DNA of 64,000 nt from Chromobacterium sp. IIBBL 290-4. Its GTDB lineage: Bacteria > Pseudomonadota > Gammaproteobacteria > Burkholderiales > Chromobacteriaceae. Below are positions 9,165 through 17,752 of the stretch, in pieces. Location: the NCBI RefSeq assembly GCF_024207115.1, contig NZ_CP100128.1, positions 2,480,001 to 2,544,000 of the forward strand, read 5' to 3'. How positions within the stretch are numbered: position 1 is the first letter of the stretch; each line of letters starts with the position of its first letter. Below the pieces are notes generated by a model that made no database searches, was not told the origin of the DNA, and worked only from the letters and a program-made list of their open reading frames with translations. A program made the position numbers and the translations under genes.

Positions 9165-10352
9165 ATGGCAGCATCCACGCAACGCGCCCCGTTCGCTTGG
9201 GAAGACCCCTTGTTGTTGCAGGCGCAACTGAGCGACGACGAGCGCCTGGTGCGGCAAAGCGCGCATGAGTACTGCCAGGAACGCCTGCTGCCGCGGGTGC
9301 TGACCGCCAACCGCGAAGAGCGCTTCGACCGCGAAATCATCAACGAGATGGGCGAGCTGGGCTTTTTGGGCTGCACCATAGAAGGCTATGGCTGCGCCGG
9401 CCTCAACCATGTTTCCTACGGCCTGGTGGCGCGCGAGGTGGAGCGCGTCGATTCCGGCTACCGTTCGGCCATGAGCGTGCAGTCCAGCTTGGTGATGCAT
9501 CCGATCTGGGCCTACGGCTCGGAAGCGCAAAAAGACAAATACCTGCCCAAGCTGGCGCGCGGCGAATGGCTGGGTTGTTTCGGCCTGACCGAGCCGGATT
9601 CCGGCTCGGACCCGGCCAGCATGAAGACCCGCGCCCGCAAGGTGGACGGCGGTTATCTGTTGTCCGGCAGCAAGATGTGGATCACCAACAGCCCATCCGC
9701 CGACGTGTTCGTGGTCTGGGCCAAGGACGACGACGATGAAATCCGCGGCTTCATCCTGGAAAAGGGGATGAAGGGCCTGTCCGCGCCGGCCATCCACGGC
9801 AAGTTTTCCTTGCGCGCCTCCATCACCGGCGAAATCGTTATGGACGACGTGCTGGTGCCGGACGAGCAGCTGCTGCCCGGCGTCAAAGGCTTGAAGGGGC
9901 CGTTCGGCTGCCTGAACAAGGCGCGCTACGGCATCGCCTGGGGGGCGATGGGCGCGGCCGAATTCTGCTGGCACGCCGCCCGCCAGTACACGCTGGACCG
10001 CCAGCAGTTCGGCCGTCCGCTGGCCGCCAATCAGCTGATCCAGCTGAAGCTGGCCAATATGCAGACCGAAATCGCGCTGGGCCTGCAGGCCGCGCTGCAA
10101 GTGGGCCGGCTGATGGATCAAGGCCAGGCCGCGCCGGAGATGGTGTCGCTGATCAAGCGCAACAACTGCGGCAAGGCGCTGGACATCGCCCGCCTGGCCC
10201 GCGATATGCACGGCGGCAACGGCATCAGCGACGAATTCCATGTGATCCGCCACGTGATGAATCTGGAGGCGGTCAACACTTATGAGGGCACGCACGATGT
10301 GCATGCCCTGATTCTGGGCCGAGCCCAGACCGGTATTCAGGCATTTGCCTGA
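9165..10352 (+). CDS. gcdH: Glutaryl-CoA dehydrogenase
   Basis: FAD enzyme of the acyl-CoA dehydrogenase family (395 residues) that oxidises and decarboxylates glutaryl-CoA to crotonyl-CoA in lysine, tryptophan and glutarate degradation. The segment [11 protein letters not shown] marks the acyl-CoA dehydrogenase signature. The C-terminal [17 protein letters not shown] carries the catalytic base Glu374 and is nearly identical to the corresponding stretch of the human enzyme. The ribosome binding site is GGGAGAAGG. Neighbours support the role: IclR regulator upstream, CoA transferase downstream, then ETF:quinone oxidoreductase, which takes up its electrons through ETF. A hairpin and a T-tailed terminator follow the gene, so it may end its own transcript. 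Confidence 0.95.
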   Translation: MAASTQRAPFAWEDPLLLQAQLSDDERLVRQSAHEYCQERLLPRVLTANREERFDREIINEMGELGFLGCTIEGYGCAGLNHVSYGLVAREVERVDSGYRSAMSVQSSLVMHPIWAYGSEAQKDKYLPKLARGEWLGCFGLTEPDSGSDPASMKTRARKVDGGYLLSGSKMWITNSPSADVFVVWAKDDDDEIRGFILEKGMKGLSAPAIHGKFSLRASITGEIVMDDVLVPDEQLLPGVKGLKGPFGCLNKARYGIAWGAMGAAEFCWHAARQYTLDRQQFGRPLAANQLIQLKLANMQTEIALGLQAALQVGRLMDQGQAAPEMVSLIKRNNCGKALDIARLARDMHGGNGISDEFHVIRHVMNLEAVNTYEGTHDVHALILGRAQTGIQAFA

Positions 10353-10358
10353 TAAGCC

Positions 10359-10384
10359 GGCGCGGCCGGATGGCCGGCCGCGCC
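10359..10384 (+). repeat. GC-rich perfect hairpin after gcdH
   Basis: An 11-bp perfect stem (GGCGCGGCCGG / CCGGCCGCGCC) with a 4-base loop begins 7 bases after the gcdH stop. No T run follows directly. It could protect the 3' end of the gcdH message or work with the terminator at 10409. Confidence 0.55.
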
Positions 10385-10408
10385 GTTGATTCCTGTCTGT
10401 CCTTTGTG

Positions 10409-10438
10409 GGCCCGGCTTGTCGCCGGGCCGCTTTTTTT
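10409..10438 (+). terminator. Rho-independent terminator between gcdH and the CoA transferase
   Basis: Stem GGCCCGGC / GCCGGGCC with a 5-base loop, followed by seven T after a short GC. It has the form of an intrinsic terminator. The CoA transferase start lies 53 bases further on, so it may depend on read-through or on its own promoter. Confidence 0.75.
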
Positions 10439-10490
10439 CGCGGGATGGGCGGGCGCGTCGAAACCCTGGAGAGAATGGCGGGAGGCTGAG

Positions 10491-11681
10491 ATGGCGGGAG
10501 CGTTGGCGGGTATCAAGGTATTGGATCTGAGCCGGGTGCTGGCGGGGCCGTGGGCCAGCCAGTTGCTGGCCGACCTGGGCGCGGACGTGATCAAGATAGA
10601 AAAGCCGGGCAGCGGCGACGACACCCGGCAATGGGCGCCGCCCAGCCTGCCGGATGGCCGCTCCGCCTATTATCTGTGCGCCAATCGCGGCAAGCGTTCG
10701 CTGACGGTGGATATTACCCAGCCAGCCGGACAGGACATCATCCGAAAGCTGGCGGCCGAGTCCGACGTGCTGCTGGAAAACTACAAAGTGGGCGGGCTGA
10801 AAAAGTACGGGCTGGATTACGATAGCCTGGCCGCGCTCAATCCGCGGCTGGTGTATTGCTCGGTCACCGGCTTCGGCCAGACCGGGCCTTATGCCAATCT
10901 GGCCGGTTACGACTATATCGTGCAGGGCATGTCCGGGTTGATGAGCATCACCGGCCCAGCCGACGGCGAGCCGCACAAGGTGGGCGTGGCGGTGTCCGAC
11001 CTGTTCACCGGCCTGTATGCCGCCAATGCGGTGCAGGCGGCCTTGATCGCGCGCGAACGCAGCGGCGCGGGCCAGCATATCGACATGGCCTTGTTTGATT
11101 GCTCGCTGGCCATGCTGGCCAATGTGGCGTCCAACTGGCTGATCGGCCGCAGCGTGCCGTCCAGGCTGGGCAACGGCCACGCCAATATCGTACCCTATCA
11201 GGTGTTTGCCGCCTCAGATGGCCACTTCATTCTGGCCTGCGGCAACGACAAGCAGTTCGCCGAGGTGTGCCGGCTGATCGGCCAGCCGCAATGGGCGCGC
11301 GACGTCCGCTACGCCACCAATCCGCAACGGGTGGCGAACCGGGCGCAGTTGACGCCTTTGCTGGCGATGGCCTTCCGCCATCACGGACGGGATTACTGGC
11401 TGGATAAGTTGGATAAGGCCGGCGTGCCCTGCGGGCCGATCAAGGATGTGGCGGAGGCTTTCGCCGATCCGCAGACGCAGGCGCGCGGCATGGAAATCGA
11501 GATGCGCGACGCCGCGGGTCATGAAATGCCGCTGGTCGGGTGTCCGATCAAACTTTCCGGCACGCCGGTAGAGTACAATCTGGCCCCTCCCGCTTTGGGC
11601 GAACATACTGAGCAGATCTTGCGCGCGTTGGGTTATGCGGAAACAGACATTGTGGCATTGCGCGACAGTGGCACCGTTTAA
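10491..11681 (+). CDS. CaiB/BaiF-type CoA transferase, probable glutarate CoA transferase
   Basis: A 396-residue family III CoA transferase. It has the N-terminal [25 protein letters not shown] signature region (about residues 11-35), the segment [15 protein letters not shown], and HIDMALFD, where the nucleophilic aspartate of the family lies. Human and bacterial relatives next to glutaryl-CoA dehydrogenase move CoA from succinyl-CoA to glutarate, so the location suggests activation of glutarate for GcdH. Sequence alone does not fix the acid. The start at 10491 has GGGAGG before it; a longer frame begins 35 codons earlier but lies in the terminator region. Confidence 0.88.
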   Translation: MAGALAGIKVLDLSRVLAGPWASQLLADLGADVIKIEKPGSGDDTRQWAPPSLPDGRSAYYLCANRGKRSLTVDITQPAGQDIIRKLAAESDVLLENYKVGGLKKYGLDYDSLAALNPRLVYCSVTGFGQTGPYANLAGYDYIVQGMSGLMSITGPADGEPHKVGVAVSDLFTGLYAANAVQAALIARERSGAGQHIDMALFDCSLAMLANVASNWLIGRSVPSRLGNGHANIVPYQVFAASDGHFILACGNDKQFAEVCRLIGQPQWARDVRYATNPQRVANRAQLTPLLAMAFRHHGRDYWLDKLDKAGVPCGPIKDVAEAFADPQTQARGMEIEMRDAAGHEMPLVGCPIKLSGTPVEYNLAPPALGEHTEQILRALGYAETDIVALRDSGTV

Positions 11682-11695
11682 ACGCTTGTTTGATT

Positions 11696-11724
11696 TTGAC
11701 GTCTTGCCGTCTTCATAGCATGAT
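11696..11724 (+). promoter_or_regulatory. Sigma-70 promoter candidate for ETF-QO
   Basis: A -35 box TTGACG and a -10 box CATGAT are separated by 17 bases, 44 bases before the GTG start of the ETF:quinone oxidoreductase gene. It matches the consensus at 5 of 6 and 4 of 6 positions. Confidence 0.5.
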
Positions 11725-11767
11725 GTCAATCAAATCAATAAGTCCCAGCGGGCGCAAAGGAGAAACG

Positions 11768-13402
11768 GTGCAACGCGAATACATGGAATACGACGTGGTG
11801 ATCGTCGGCGGCGGCCCTGCGGGCCTGTCCGCGGCGATCCGTCTGAAACAGCTGGCGGAACAGCAGGGCCGCGACATCAGCGTCTGCCTGCTGGAAAAGG
11901 GCTCCGAAATCGGCGCCCACATCTTGTCCGGCGCGGTGATCGAAACCGGCGCGCTGAGCGAGCTGCTGCCCAACTGGAAGGAGCTGGACGCGCCGTTGAA
12001 CACGCCGGCCGGCTCCGATCGTTTCCTGTTGCTGACGGAAACCGAGTCCATCCAGCTGCCGACGCCGCCGCAGATGCATAATCACGGCAACTACATCGTC
12101 AGCCTGGGCAATTTCTGCCGCTGGCTGGGACAACAAGCCGAAAACCTGGGCGTGGAAATCTACCCCGGCTTCGCCGCGGCCGAAGTGCTGTATCATGAAG
12201 ACGGCTCGGTCAAGGGTGTGGCCACCGGTTCGGTCGGCACCGGCAAGAACGGCGAGCTGGAAGGCGAGCCCGGCATGGAGCTGTGGGCCAAGCAGACCAT
12301 CTTTGCCGAGGGCTGTAGGGGCTCGTTGACCAAGACGCTGTTCGAGCGCTTCAAGCTGCGCGACGGCGCCGATCCGCAAACCTTCGGTATCGGCATCAAG
12401 GAATTGTGGGAAGTGCCGGCTGAAAACCATCAGCCCGGCCACATCACCCACACCGTGGGCTGGCCGCTGGATACAGCTACCTATGGCGGCTCCTTCCTCT
12501 ATCACCTGGAAGACAATCTGGTGGCGGTGGGCTTCGTGGTCGGCCTGGATTACCAGAATCCCTATCTGTCGCCGTTCGAGGAATTTCAGCGCTTCAAGAC
12601 CCATCCGGCGATCAAGAAGACCTTCGAAGGCGCCCGCCGCATTTCCTACGGCGCGCGCGCGCTGGCCGAAGGCGGCATCCAGAGCCTGCCCAAGCTGACC
12701 TTCCCGGGCGGCACGCTGGTGGGCGACACCGCCGGCTTCCTCAATGTGCCCAAGATCAAGGGCACCCACACCGCGATGAAGTCCGCCATGCTGGCGGCCG
12801 AGGCCGTGTTCGAGCTGCTGGGCGACGAAGCGCAGGCGCAAGGCGGCGAGGCCAAGGCCTATTCGGCCAAGTTCAAGCAAAGCTGGGTGCACGACGAGCT
12901 GTACAAGGTGCGCAATATCCGCCCGTCCTTCCGTTGGGGATTGTGGCCGGCGATGATTTTCTCGGCCATCGATACCTTCCTGTTCCGCGGCCGCGCGCCG
13001 TGGACGCTGCACCACAAGCACGCCGACAACGAAACGCTGCGGCCGGCCAGCGAATTCAGCCCGATCCGCTATCCCAAGCCGGATGGCGTGCTGACCTTCG
13101 ACCGCCTGTCCTCGGTGTTCATCTCCAACGCCAACCACAGCGAAGACCAGCCGCCGCACCTGAAGCTGAAGGATGCCGCGGTGCCTGTCGCCATCAATCT
13201 GGCGCAGTACGATGCGCCGGAACAGCGCTACTGCCCGGCCGGCGTGTATGAAATCGTCGGCCAGGACGAAGGCGCGCCGCGGCTGCAGATCAACGCGCAA
13301 AACTGCGTGCACTGCAAAACTTGCGATATCAAGGACCCGACCCAGAACATCAACTGGATGACGCCGGAAGGCGGCGGCGGGCCGAACTATCCGAATATGT
13401 GA
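11768..13402 (+). CDS. Electron transfer flavoprotein-ubiquinone oxidoreductase
   Basis: A 544-residue membrane-associated FAD/[4Fe-4S] enzyme that passes electrons from reduced ETF to ubiquinone, linking acyl-CoA dehydrogenases such as GcdH to respiration. The N-terminus has the dinucleotide-binding motif [17 protein letters not shown]. The segment [10 protein letters not shown] and the quinone-side region near [11 protein letters not shown] are family-like. The C-terminus has the cluster ligands in CVHCKTC, plus an upstream Cys (RYCPAG). I chose the GTG at 11768 because AAAGGAG sits just before it and the length then matches the family. An upstream in-frame ATG at 11690 would lie within the promoter region. 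A strong terminator follows. Confidence 0.95.
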   Translation: MQREYMEYDVVIVGGGPAGLSAAIRLKQLAEQQGRDISVCLLEKGSEIGAHILSGAVIETGALSELLPNWKELDAPLNTPAGSDRFLLLTETESIQLPTPPQMHNHGNYIVSLGNFCRWLGQQAENLGVEIYPGFAAAEVLYHEDGSVKGVATGSVGTGKNGELEGEPGMELWAKQTIFAEGCRGSLTKTLFERFKLRDGADPQTFGIGIKELWEVPAENHQPGHITHTVGWPLDTATYGGSFLYHLEDNLVAVGFVVGLDYQNPYLSPFEEFQRFKTHPAIKKTFEGARRISYGARALAEGGIQSLPKLTFPGGTLVGDTAGFLNVPKIKGTHTAMKSAMLAAEAVFELLGDEAQAQGGEAKAYSAKFKQSWVHDELYKVRNIRPSFRWGLWPAMIFSAIDTFLFRGRAPWTLHHKHADNETLRPASEFSPIRYPKPDGVLTFDRLSSVFISNANHSEDQPPHLKLKDAAVPVAINLAQYDAPEQRYCPAGVYEIVGQDEGAPRLQINAQNCVHCKTCDIKDPTQNINWMTPEGGGGPNYPNM

Positions 13403-13424
13403 TAGCCGTCATCGCGTCGAATCT

Positions 13425-13459
13425 AGCCGGGCTCCCCTCGCGGGGAATCCGGCTTTTTT
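13425..13459 (+). terminator. Rho-independent terminator after ETF-QO
   Basis: The stem AGCCGG...TCCCC / GGGGA...CCGGCT with a TCGC loop is followed by a run of T. It has the classic form and begins 22 bases after the stop. Confidence 0.9.
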
Positions 13460-13573
13460 CTGATGATCCTCGCCAAGTCTTGCGAAACAATGGCTTGACG
13501 GCGGCCGCCATCGTTGGCAGCATGGGGGATATGCAAGCCCGAAATGTTTTTTTCGCCCACGCCTATTATTGGT

Positions 13574-13676
13574 ACCGCCCCTCCCGGCGGCGCCAGGGAT
13601 AGGCTCGGCTAAGACGTTCCGAGCGCATACCCGACCATGCCGCCGAATCACCGGCGGCATTTGTGTTTTCTGTTTT
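13574..13676 (+). other. Structured leader upstream of a hypothetical gene
   Basis: The 331 bases between ETF-QO and the gene at 13734 hold, beyond the terminator, three successive hairpins. These are CCGCC/GGCGG near 13575-13592, GCTCGG/CCGAGC at 13603-13624, and ATGCCGCCG/CGGCGGCAT at 13637-13660 with the T-rich tail TTGTGTTTTCTGTTTT. The last looks like an intrinsic terminator 57 bases before the hypothetical gene's start codon. This is what a riboswitch or attenuator would look like, but I could not match it to a known class. An independent terminator or small RNA is equally possible. Confidence 0.45.
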
Positions 13677-13733
13677 GCCAAGCACAAGGGTCTCCGGTAG
13701 CGGCCAGCTTTTCAAGCCACAGGAGACTGCATC

Positions 13734-14273
13734 ATGACCCCAGACAGCCTAGCCCTTACTCTCGCCCTCAGCGACCACCCGTTCCGCGCGGACCGGCCGC
13801 TGTATCCGGTCGCTCTTGCGACCGATGGCGAGTGGCTGGCTTATCGCCCTGGTTCGCCGCATGGCGCGCCGGCGGATGGCTGCCTGTTGGAGTCCTTGTT
13901 GCCGGAAATCCGCCAATTGGCGCTGCACATGGCCCTGCGGCGCGGCCTGCCTGCCGGCGACACCCCGGCGCGCATCGCCGAGCCGGCCGATTGGCTGGCG
14001 GCGCGGCTGCTGCTGCTGGAGTGGAAGCAACTGGCGGTGGGATTGGCGGATCTGGCTTTGCTGGACGAGGCGAACCGCCGCGCCGCGAGTTTTGCCGAAG
14101 CCGCGGGCTGGACGCGAGAGGCCACGCTGCCGGTGTTGTCCGCTCAAGGGCGGGCGCCGGGGTTGTTGCAGGGCTGGAGCGAGACGGCGATGCCGGAGCA
14201 TGGCATCATCGAAGGCAGCCAGGCGTTCCGCCGCATCGTGGCGGCGCGCTTCGCGGCGCTGTTCGCCCGTTGA
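13734..14273 (+). CDS. Hypothetical protein
   Basis: A 179-residue protein of no family I recognise. It is rich in Ala, Leu and Arg, has no signal peptide and no clear membrane segment, and looks mostly helical from about residue 55 on (LLPEIRQLALHMALRRG and LAARLLLLEWKQLAVGLADLALL). CAGGAG precedes the ATG. The other two forward frames are also open, at 13637-14284 and 13816-14316. This one is preferred for its ribosome binding site and balanced composition; the alternatives are overloaded with Arg, Trp and Cys. It lies 20 bases before a DUF4870 gene and is probably cotranscribed with it. Confidence 0.6.
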   Translation: MTPDSLALTLALSDHPFRADRPLYPVALATDGEWLAYRPGSPHGAPADGCLLESLLPEIRQLALHMALRRGLPAGDTPARIAEPADWLAARLLLLEWKQLAVGLADLALLDEANRRAASFAEAAGWTREATLPVLSAQGRAPGLLQGWSETAMPEHGIIEGSQAFRRIVAARFAALFAR

Positions 14274-14293
14274 TATCAACATAAGGAGACGCG

Positions 14294-14638
14294 ATGGAGC
14301 TGGAACTGCTGGATGAGGAAGCGCGCAAGCTCAACAATCTGACGCTGGCTGTGTATATCCTGCAAGCCGTCGGTTTGTTGGCAGGCGTCACCGCGCTGGT
14401 GGGCGTGATCATCAATTACGTCAAGCGCGACGAGGTGCGCGGCACGCTGTATCAAAGCCATTTCGAATGGCAGATCCGCACCTTCTGGCTGGCGCTGCTG
14501 GGCAATGTGATCGGCGGGGTGTTGACCTGGGTGCTGGTCGGTTTCGTGATTTTGTTTGCGGTGTGGGTGTGGTACATCTACCGAGTCGTGAAGGGTTTCC
14601 TGTACTTCAACGACCGCAAGCCGATGCCGTTTCAATGA
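14294..14638 (+). CDS. DUF4870-like small membrane protein
   Basis: A 114-residue inner membrane protein with hydrophobic segments at about residues 17-40 (LAVYILQAVGLLAGVTALVGVII) and 68-97 (LALLGNVIGGVLTWVLVGFVILF). The connecting part contains NYVKRDEVRGTLYQSHFEWQIRTFW, the hallmark of the DUF4870/Tic20-like group, where short loops carry charged residues and a conserved Ser-His. The biochemical role of the group is unknown. AAGGAG precedes the ATG. It follows the hypothetical gene closely and is followed by a strong hairpin. Confidence 0.85.
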   Translation: MELELLDEEARKLNNLTLAVYILQAVGLLAGVTALVGVIINYVKRDEVRGTLYQSHFEWQIRTFWLALLGNVIGGVLTWVLVGFVILFAVWVWYIYRVVKGFLYFNDRKPMPFQ

Positions 14639-14642
14639 AAAG

Positions 14643-14662
14643 GCGGGCGCCGAAGCGCCCGC
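14643..14662 (+). terminator. Hairpin after the DUF4870 gene
   Basis: An 8-bp perfect stem (GCGGGCGC / GCGCCCGC) with a CGAA loop begins 4 bases after the stop codon. No T run follows on the plus strand. Confidence 0.45.
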
Positions 14663-14846
14663 AAACGGCTCTGCGCGAACCGGAAAAAAACGGCCGATGA
14701 AGCGTCGGCCCGAATTGCTGTGAGGCCATGCTAAACCGATAAAGGCCGCCGCGCCGCGAAACCCGCGCGCCGCTTGTTCCGCGTCAAGCCTGGCAGCAAG
14801 CCGCCGGCTTTGGCACAATGCGCAACCGCCATCTATACCTGCCATC

Positions 14847-15059
14847 ATGCAAGCCGAAGATCTGATCGCCCTCACGACCCGCGCCATGCCTTTTGGCAAA
14901 CATAAAGGCACGCTGATTTGCGAGCTGCCGGGCAATTATCTCAACTGGTTCGCCCGCGAGGGATTTCCGCCGGGCGAGATCGGCCGTTTGCTGCAATTGA
15001 TGCAAGAACTCGACCACAACGGTCTGACTTATCTGCTGGACCCGATTAGAAAGCGTTAA
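14847..15059 (+). CDS. DUF3820-family small protein
   Basis: A 70-residue protein with the segment MPFGKHKGTLICELPGNYLNWF, typical of the DUF3820 family. This family is often labelled a putative quorum-sensing-regulated virulence factor, and its compact fold is distantly related to exonuclease-type proteins. No strong ribosome binding site is visible before the ATG. It ends two bases before the RbgA-like gene, so the two are likely coupled. The real function is not established. Confidence 0.8.
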   Translation: MQAEDLIALTTRAMPFGKHKGTLICELPGNYLNWFAREGFPPGEIGRLLQLMQELDHNGLTYLLDPIRKR

Positions 15060-15061
15060 CA

Positions 15062-16000
15062 ATGGCAATCCAATGGTTTCCCGGCCATATGAACAAGGCG
15101 CGCAAGGATGTCGCCGAGCGCCTGAAAGATATCGATGTCGTCATCGAGCTGCTGGATGCCCGCCTGCCGGCCTCCAGCGCCAACCCGATGCTGGCGCGGA
15201 TGGCCAAGGGCAAGCCGCGGCTGATGATTCTGAACAAGCAGGACCTGGCCGATCCGGCCGCCACCGAGCAATGGCTGGCCTGGTATCGCGCCCGCAAGCA
15301 AACCGAGGCGCTGGGCCTGGACGCCGGCGAGCGCGCGCCGGCGCAAAAGCTGATCGCCGCCTGCCGCGCGCTGGCGCCTAACCGCGGCGGCCTGGAAAAG
15401 CCGCTGCGGGTGCTGATTTGCGGCATTCCCAATGTCGGCAAGTCCACCTTGATCAACAGCATGTCCAGCCGCAAGATCGCCAAGACCGGCAATATGCCGG
15501 GCGTTACCAAGAATGAGCAGCGCATCATCCTGGCCGACGATTTCGAGCTGTACGACACCCCTGGCATGCTGTGGCCGAAGATCGAAGTGGAAGAGGGCGG
15601 CTACAATCTGGCCGCCAGCGGCGCGGTAGGCCGCAATGCCATGGATGAGGAAGAGGTGTCGCTGGAGCTGCTGAAATACCTGCTGGTCCATTATCGCGCC
15701 GAGCTGGCCGCCCGCTACAAGTTCGACGTGGAAGAGCTGGACGGCGCGCAGGATTGGCAGGCGCTGGAGCTGATCGGCCGCCGCCGCGGCGCGGTGATTT
15801 CCGGCGGACGCATCAATATGCAGAAGGCCGCCGAGATCGTGCTGACCGACTTCCGCGACGGCCAGACCGGCCGCATCACGCTGGAGCGCCCGGAGGAGTG
15901 GGCGGTGTGGGAGAAGCGCGCCAAGGAAATCGCCGCCCAGCGCGCTGCTGAGCGCGAAGCGCGGATGAAGGAAAAAGAAGGCCGCAAGGGCAGCCGCTGA
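15062..16000 (+). CDS. rbgA: Ribosome biogenesis GTPase of the YlqF/RbgA family
   Basis: A 312-residue GTPase with circularly permuted G motifs. G4 comes first (LNKQDLAD, about residues 57-64), then G1 (GIPNVGKSTLINSM, about 121-134), then G3 (DTPGML, about 164-169). The N-terminus MAIQWFPGHMNKARK is characteristic of the family. RbgA binds the large ribosomal subunit precursor and helps its late assembly. The C-terminal domain ends in a Lys/Arg/Glu-rich tail (REARMKEKEGRKGSR). A strong hairpin follows the gene. Confidence in the family is high; the exact ribosomal role in this organism is inferred. Confidence 0.94.
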   Translation: MAIQWFPGHMNKARKDVAERLKDIDVVIELLDARLPASSANPMLARMAKGKPRLMILNKQDLADPAATEQWLAWYRARKQTEALGLDAGERAPAQKLIAACRALAPNRGGLEKPLRVLICGIPNVGKSTLINSMSSRKIAKTGNMPGVTKNEQRIILADDFELYDTPGMLWPKIEVEEGGYNLAASGAVGRNAMDEEEVSLELLKYLLVHYRAELAARYKFDVEELDGAQDWQALELIGRRRGAVISGGRINMQKAAEIVLTDFRDGQTGRITLERPEEWAVWEKRAKEIAAQRAAEREARMKEKEGRKGSR

Positions 16001-16023
16001 GCGCGCCATCTATGGCTGTCAAA

Positions 16024-16053
16024 CAAACAGGTCCGGCTTGCCGGACCTGTTTG
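16024..16053. terminator. Strong hairpin between convergent genes
   Basis: A 13-bp perfect stem (CAAACAGGTCCGG / CCGGACCTGTTTG) with a CTTG loop lies between the convergent RbgA-like and 16074 genes. Both arms end in short A/T runs, so it can work in both directions. Confidence 0.8.
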
Positions 16054-16073
16054 CTTTGGAGCGTGCGCGCGAT

Positions 16074-16514
16074 TCAGGCGATGATATCGACGATATTGCC
16101 GTTGGTGCTGTCGGCCACGGCTTGGCCTGCCAGCGCCGGATTGCTTTGCAGAATGGTCGCCCAATTGCCGTTGAGGCTGGAGGAGGCGCTGCTGGTGGCG
16201 CCCAGCGTTTGCGACAGGATTTGCTGATCGGTGCTTTGCGCCGCGGTTTCGCCGCTGCTGGGGCTCAAGGCGCTGCCTTGCAGCGTGCCGGCGGTGGCCA
16301 TTCCATTAAGCAGTCCCGCCGCATCGTAAGTGCCGGTGTCGGTGCTGCCGCCGCCCAGCAGCACCACGGCGCTGGATTCTTGCGCCAACTGCGCGGCTTG
16401 CGCCGCCAAGGCCGCTGTGGCATTGCCGTTTTGCACCACTGGCGACGGCAGGGTGCCGCCGTTCAGCAGTGCCGAACTGGCCATCGAAATTTGCGCTGTC
16501 TGGCTGATGGACAT
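16074..16514 (-). CDS. Ser/Ala/Gly-rich hypothetical protein
   Basis: A 146-residue protein of unusual composition: mostly Ala, Ser, Gly, Leu, Gln and Thr, with almost no Lys or Arg and no aromatic residues apart from Tyr and Trp at single places. It begins MSISQTAQISMASSALLNGG and includes AALAAQAAQLAQ and GETAAQSTDQQILSQTLGA. There is no signal peptide. I chose the ATG at 16514 because GGGAGG lies just upstream. It lies between two hairpin-separated transcripts and is not clearly part of an operon. Composition of this type is seen in self-assembling or secreted filament proteins, but no family was recognised. Confidence 0.65.
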   Translation of the reverse strand: MSISQTAQISMASSALLNGGTLPSPVVQNGNATAALAAQAAQLAQESSAVVLLGGGSTDTGTYDAAGLLNGMATAGTLQGSALSPSSGETAAQSTDQQILSQTLGATSSASSSLNGNWATILQSNPALAGQAVADSTNGNIVDIIA

Positions 16515-16629
16515 GAGGCCTCCCGCTGAAATGCTATCTTCCAGCTGTAGTATCGGCAGGATGGGCCTTGGACTCAATAGCGATTAACAGATTCTTGCAA
16601 AACAAGGGCTTAAGGTTTGTGCCGGATGC

Positions 16630-17070
16630 TTAAACCTCTGTGCCCGGCTGCTCGAACCAGCCGGCCAGAATGGCTTGGGCGGCCACCTGATCCAATGCCG
16701 GTTTCTGTTTGCGGCCTTTCTTGACGCCGGCTTCTTCCAGCATTTGCTCGGCGATGACCGAGGTGTAGCGCTCGTCCACCAGCCATACCGGCAGCCCGAA
16801 GCGGCCTTTGAGCCGGTTGGCGAAGCGGCGCGACAGCGCGCTCATCTCATGTTCGACGCCGTCCGGGTGCATGGGCAGACCCACCACTAATTGTTGGGGA
16901 TGCCACTCTTCTATCAATTTGGCGATAGCGGCGAAACGCTCGTCCGTGACAGGCGTGTCTATGGTGGCCAGCGGATGGGGAATGCCGAGCAGCGTCTCCC
17001 CGACGGCGACGCCGATGCGGCGCTCGCCGAAATCAAAAGCCAGTGCGCAACCTTCAGGCATGGCCGACAT
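16630..17070 (-). CDS. ruvX: Putative pre-16S rRNA nuclease / Holliday junction resolvase-like protein
   Basis: A 146-residue YqgF/RuvX protein with an RNase H-like fold. The motifs [16 protein letters not shown] (first acidic residue), [10 protein letters not shown] and [15 protein letters not shown] (later acidic residues) are clear. In Escherichia coli the homologue processes the 5' end of 16S rRNA. The start may be the ATG at 17070 or the one at 17061; both overlap the end of the upstream yqgE gene by a few codons, showing translational coupling. The yqgE-ruvX pair is conserved in many proteobacteria. Confidence 0.92.
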   Translation of the reverse strand: MSAMPEGCALAFDFGERRIGVAVGETLLGIPHPLATIDTPVTDERFAAIAKLIEEWHPQQLVVGLPMHPDGVEHEMSALSRRFANRLKGRFGLPVWLVDERYTSVIAEQMLEEAGVKKGRKQKPALDQVAAQAILAGWFEQPGTEV

Positions 17071-17614
17071 CCGAGGAGAGTAGCGAGGGATCGAAGCCGA
17101 GCAGCGCCATGGCCGCGTCGTAGCGGTCTTCGCAGGGCAGTTCGAAGATGATGGCGGGTTCGGCCGGCACCGTCAGCCAGCCGTTGTCGCTGATTTCCTG
17201 CTCCAGCTGGCCGGCAGACCAGCCGGCGTAGCCGAGGGAGATCAGCAGCTTCTCCGGCTTGTTGCCTTCGGATACCGCCGCCAGCACGTCCTTGGAGGTG
17301 GTCAGCGCGATGTCGTCGGTGACCATCAGGCTGGATTGCCAGTTGCCGGCCGGCTGGTGCAGCACGAAGCCGCGGTCCGGCTGCACCGGTCCGCCGAAGT
17401 AAACCACGCCGCTGCGGGTGTCTTCGTCGTCCAGCGGCAGGTCGATCTGATCGAACAGCTGCGCCATGGCGATGCCGGAAGGCTTGTTGATGATCAGGCC
17501 CATGGCGCCGTGTTCGCCGTGCTCGCAGAGATAAACCAGCGATTTGGCGAACAGCGGATCGCCCATGCCGGGCATGGCGATCAGGAAATGATTGCTCAGC
17601 GATAGAGATTCCAT
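17054..17614 (-). CDS. yqgE: YqgE/AlgH family protein
   Basis: A 186-residue DUF179 protein. It shows [18 protein letters not shown] at the N-terminus, the conserved [14 protein letters not shown] (about residues 33-46), [16 protein letters not shown] and [14 protein letters not shown]. The molecular function of the family is unknown; the AlgH name comes from an alginate-regulation study in Pseudomonas. I start it at 17614, where the family sequence begins, although the reading frame stays open to 17767 across the smc start. It is divergent from smc and coupled to ruvX. Confidence 0.93.
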   Translation of the reverse strand: MESLSLSNHFLIAMPGMGDPLFAKSLVYLCEHGEHGAMGLIINKPSGIAMAQLFDQIDLPLDDEDTRSGVVYFGGPVQPDRGFVLHQPAGNWQSSLMVTDDIALTTSKDVLAAVSEGNKPEKLLISLGYAGWSAGQLEQEISDNGWLTVPAEPAIIFELPCEDRYDAAMALLGFDPSLLSSDVGHA

Positions 17615-17752
17615 ACGGGCATTATGGCACAAGTGTCCTTGCCGCTGGCTAGCCGGCTTGACGACATTTTTCCGCCGGATTCGCGCGCGGCCCCGCAGTT
17701 TGCCATGGCCTGATAAAATGAACGGTTTGCTCCCTTTCGCAGCGAGGATGTT

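Noticed and set aside
9147..11180. A 677-codon open frame on the minus strand opposite gcdH and the CoA transferase
   Set aside because: It spans two well-supported genes and the terminator between them, and has no recognisable protein features.
13574..13676. Assignment of the leader as an SAH riboswitch because of an AGGCTCGG segment
   Set aside because: The matching 5' CCGAG strand and the remaining conserved core of that class are missing, and the downstream genes are not linked to methyl metabolism.
13816..14316. An alternative plus-strand frame overlapping the hypothetical gene at 13734
   Set aside because: The product is overloaded with Arg, Trp and Cys and lacks a ribosome binding site, while the 13734 frame has CAGGAG before its ATG.
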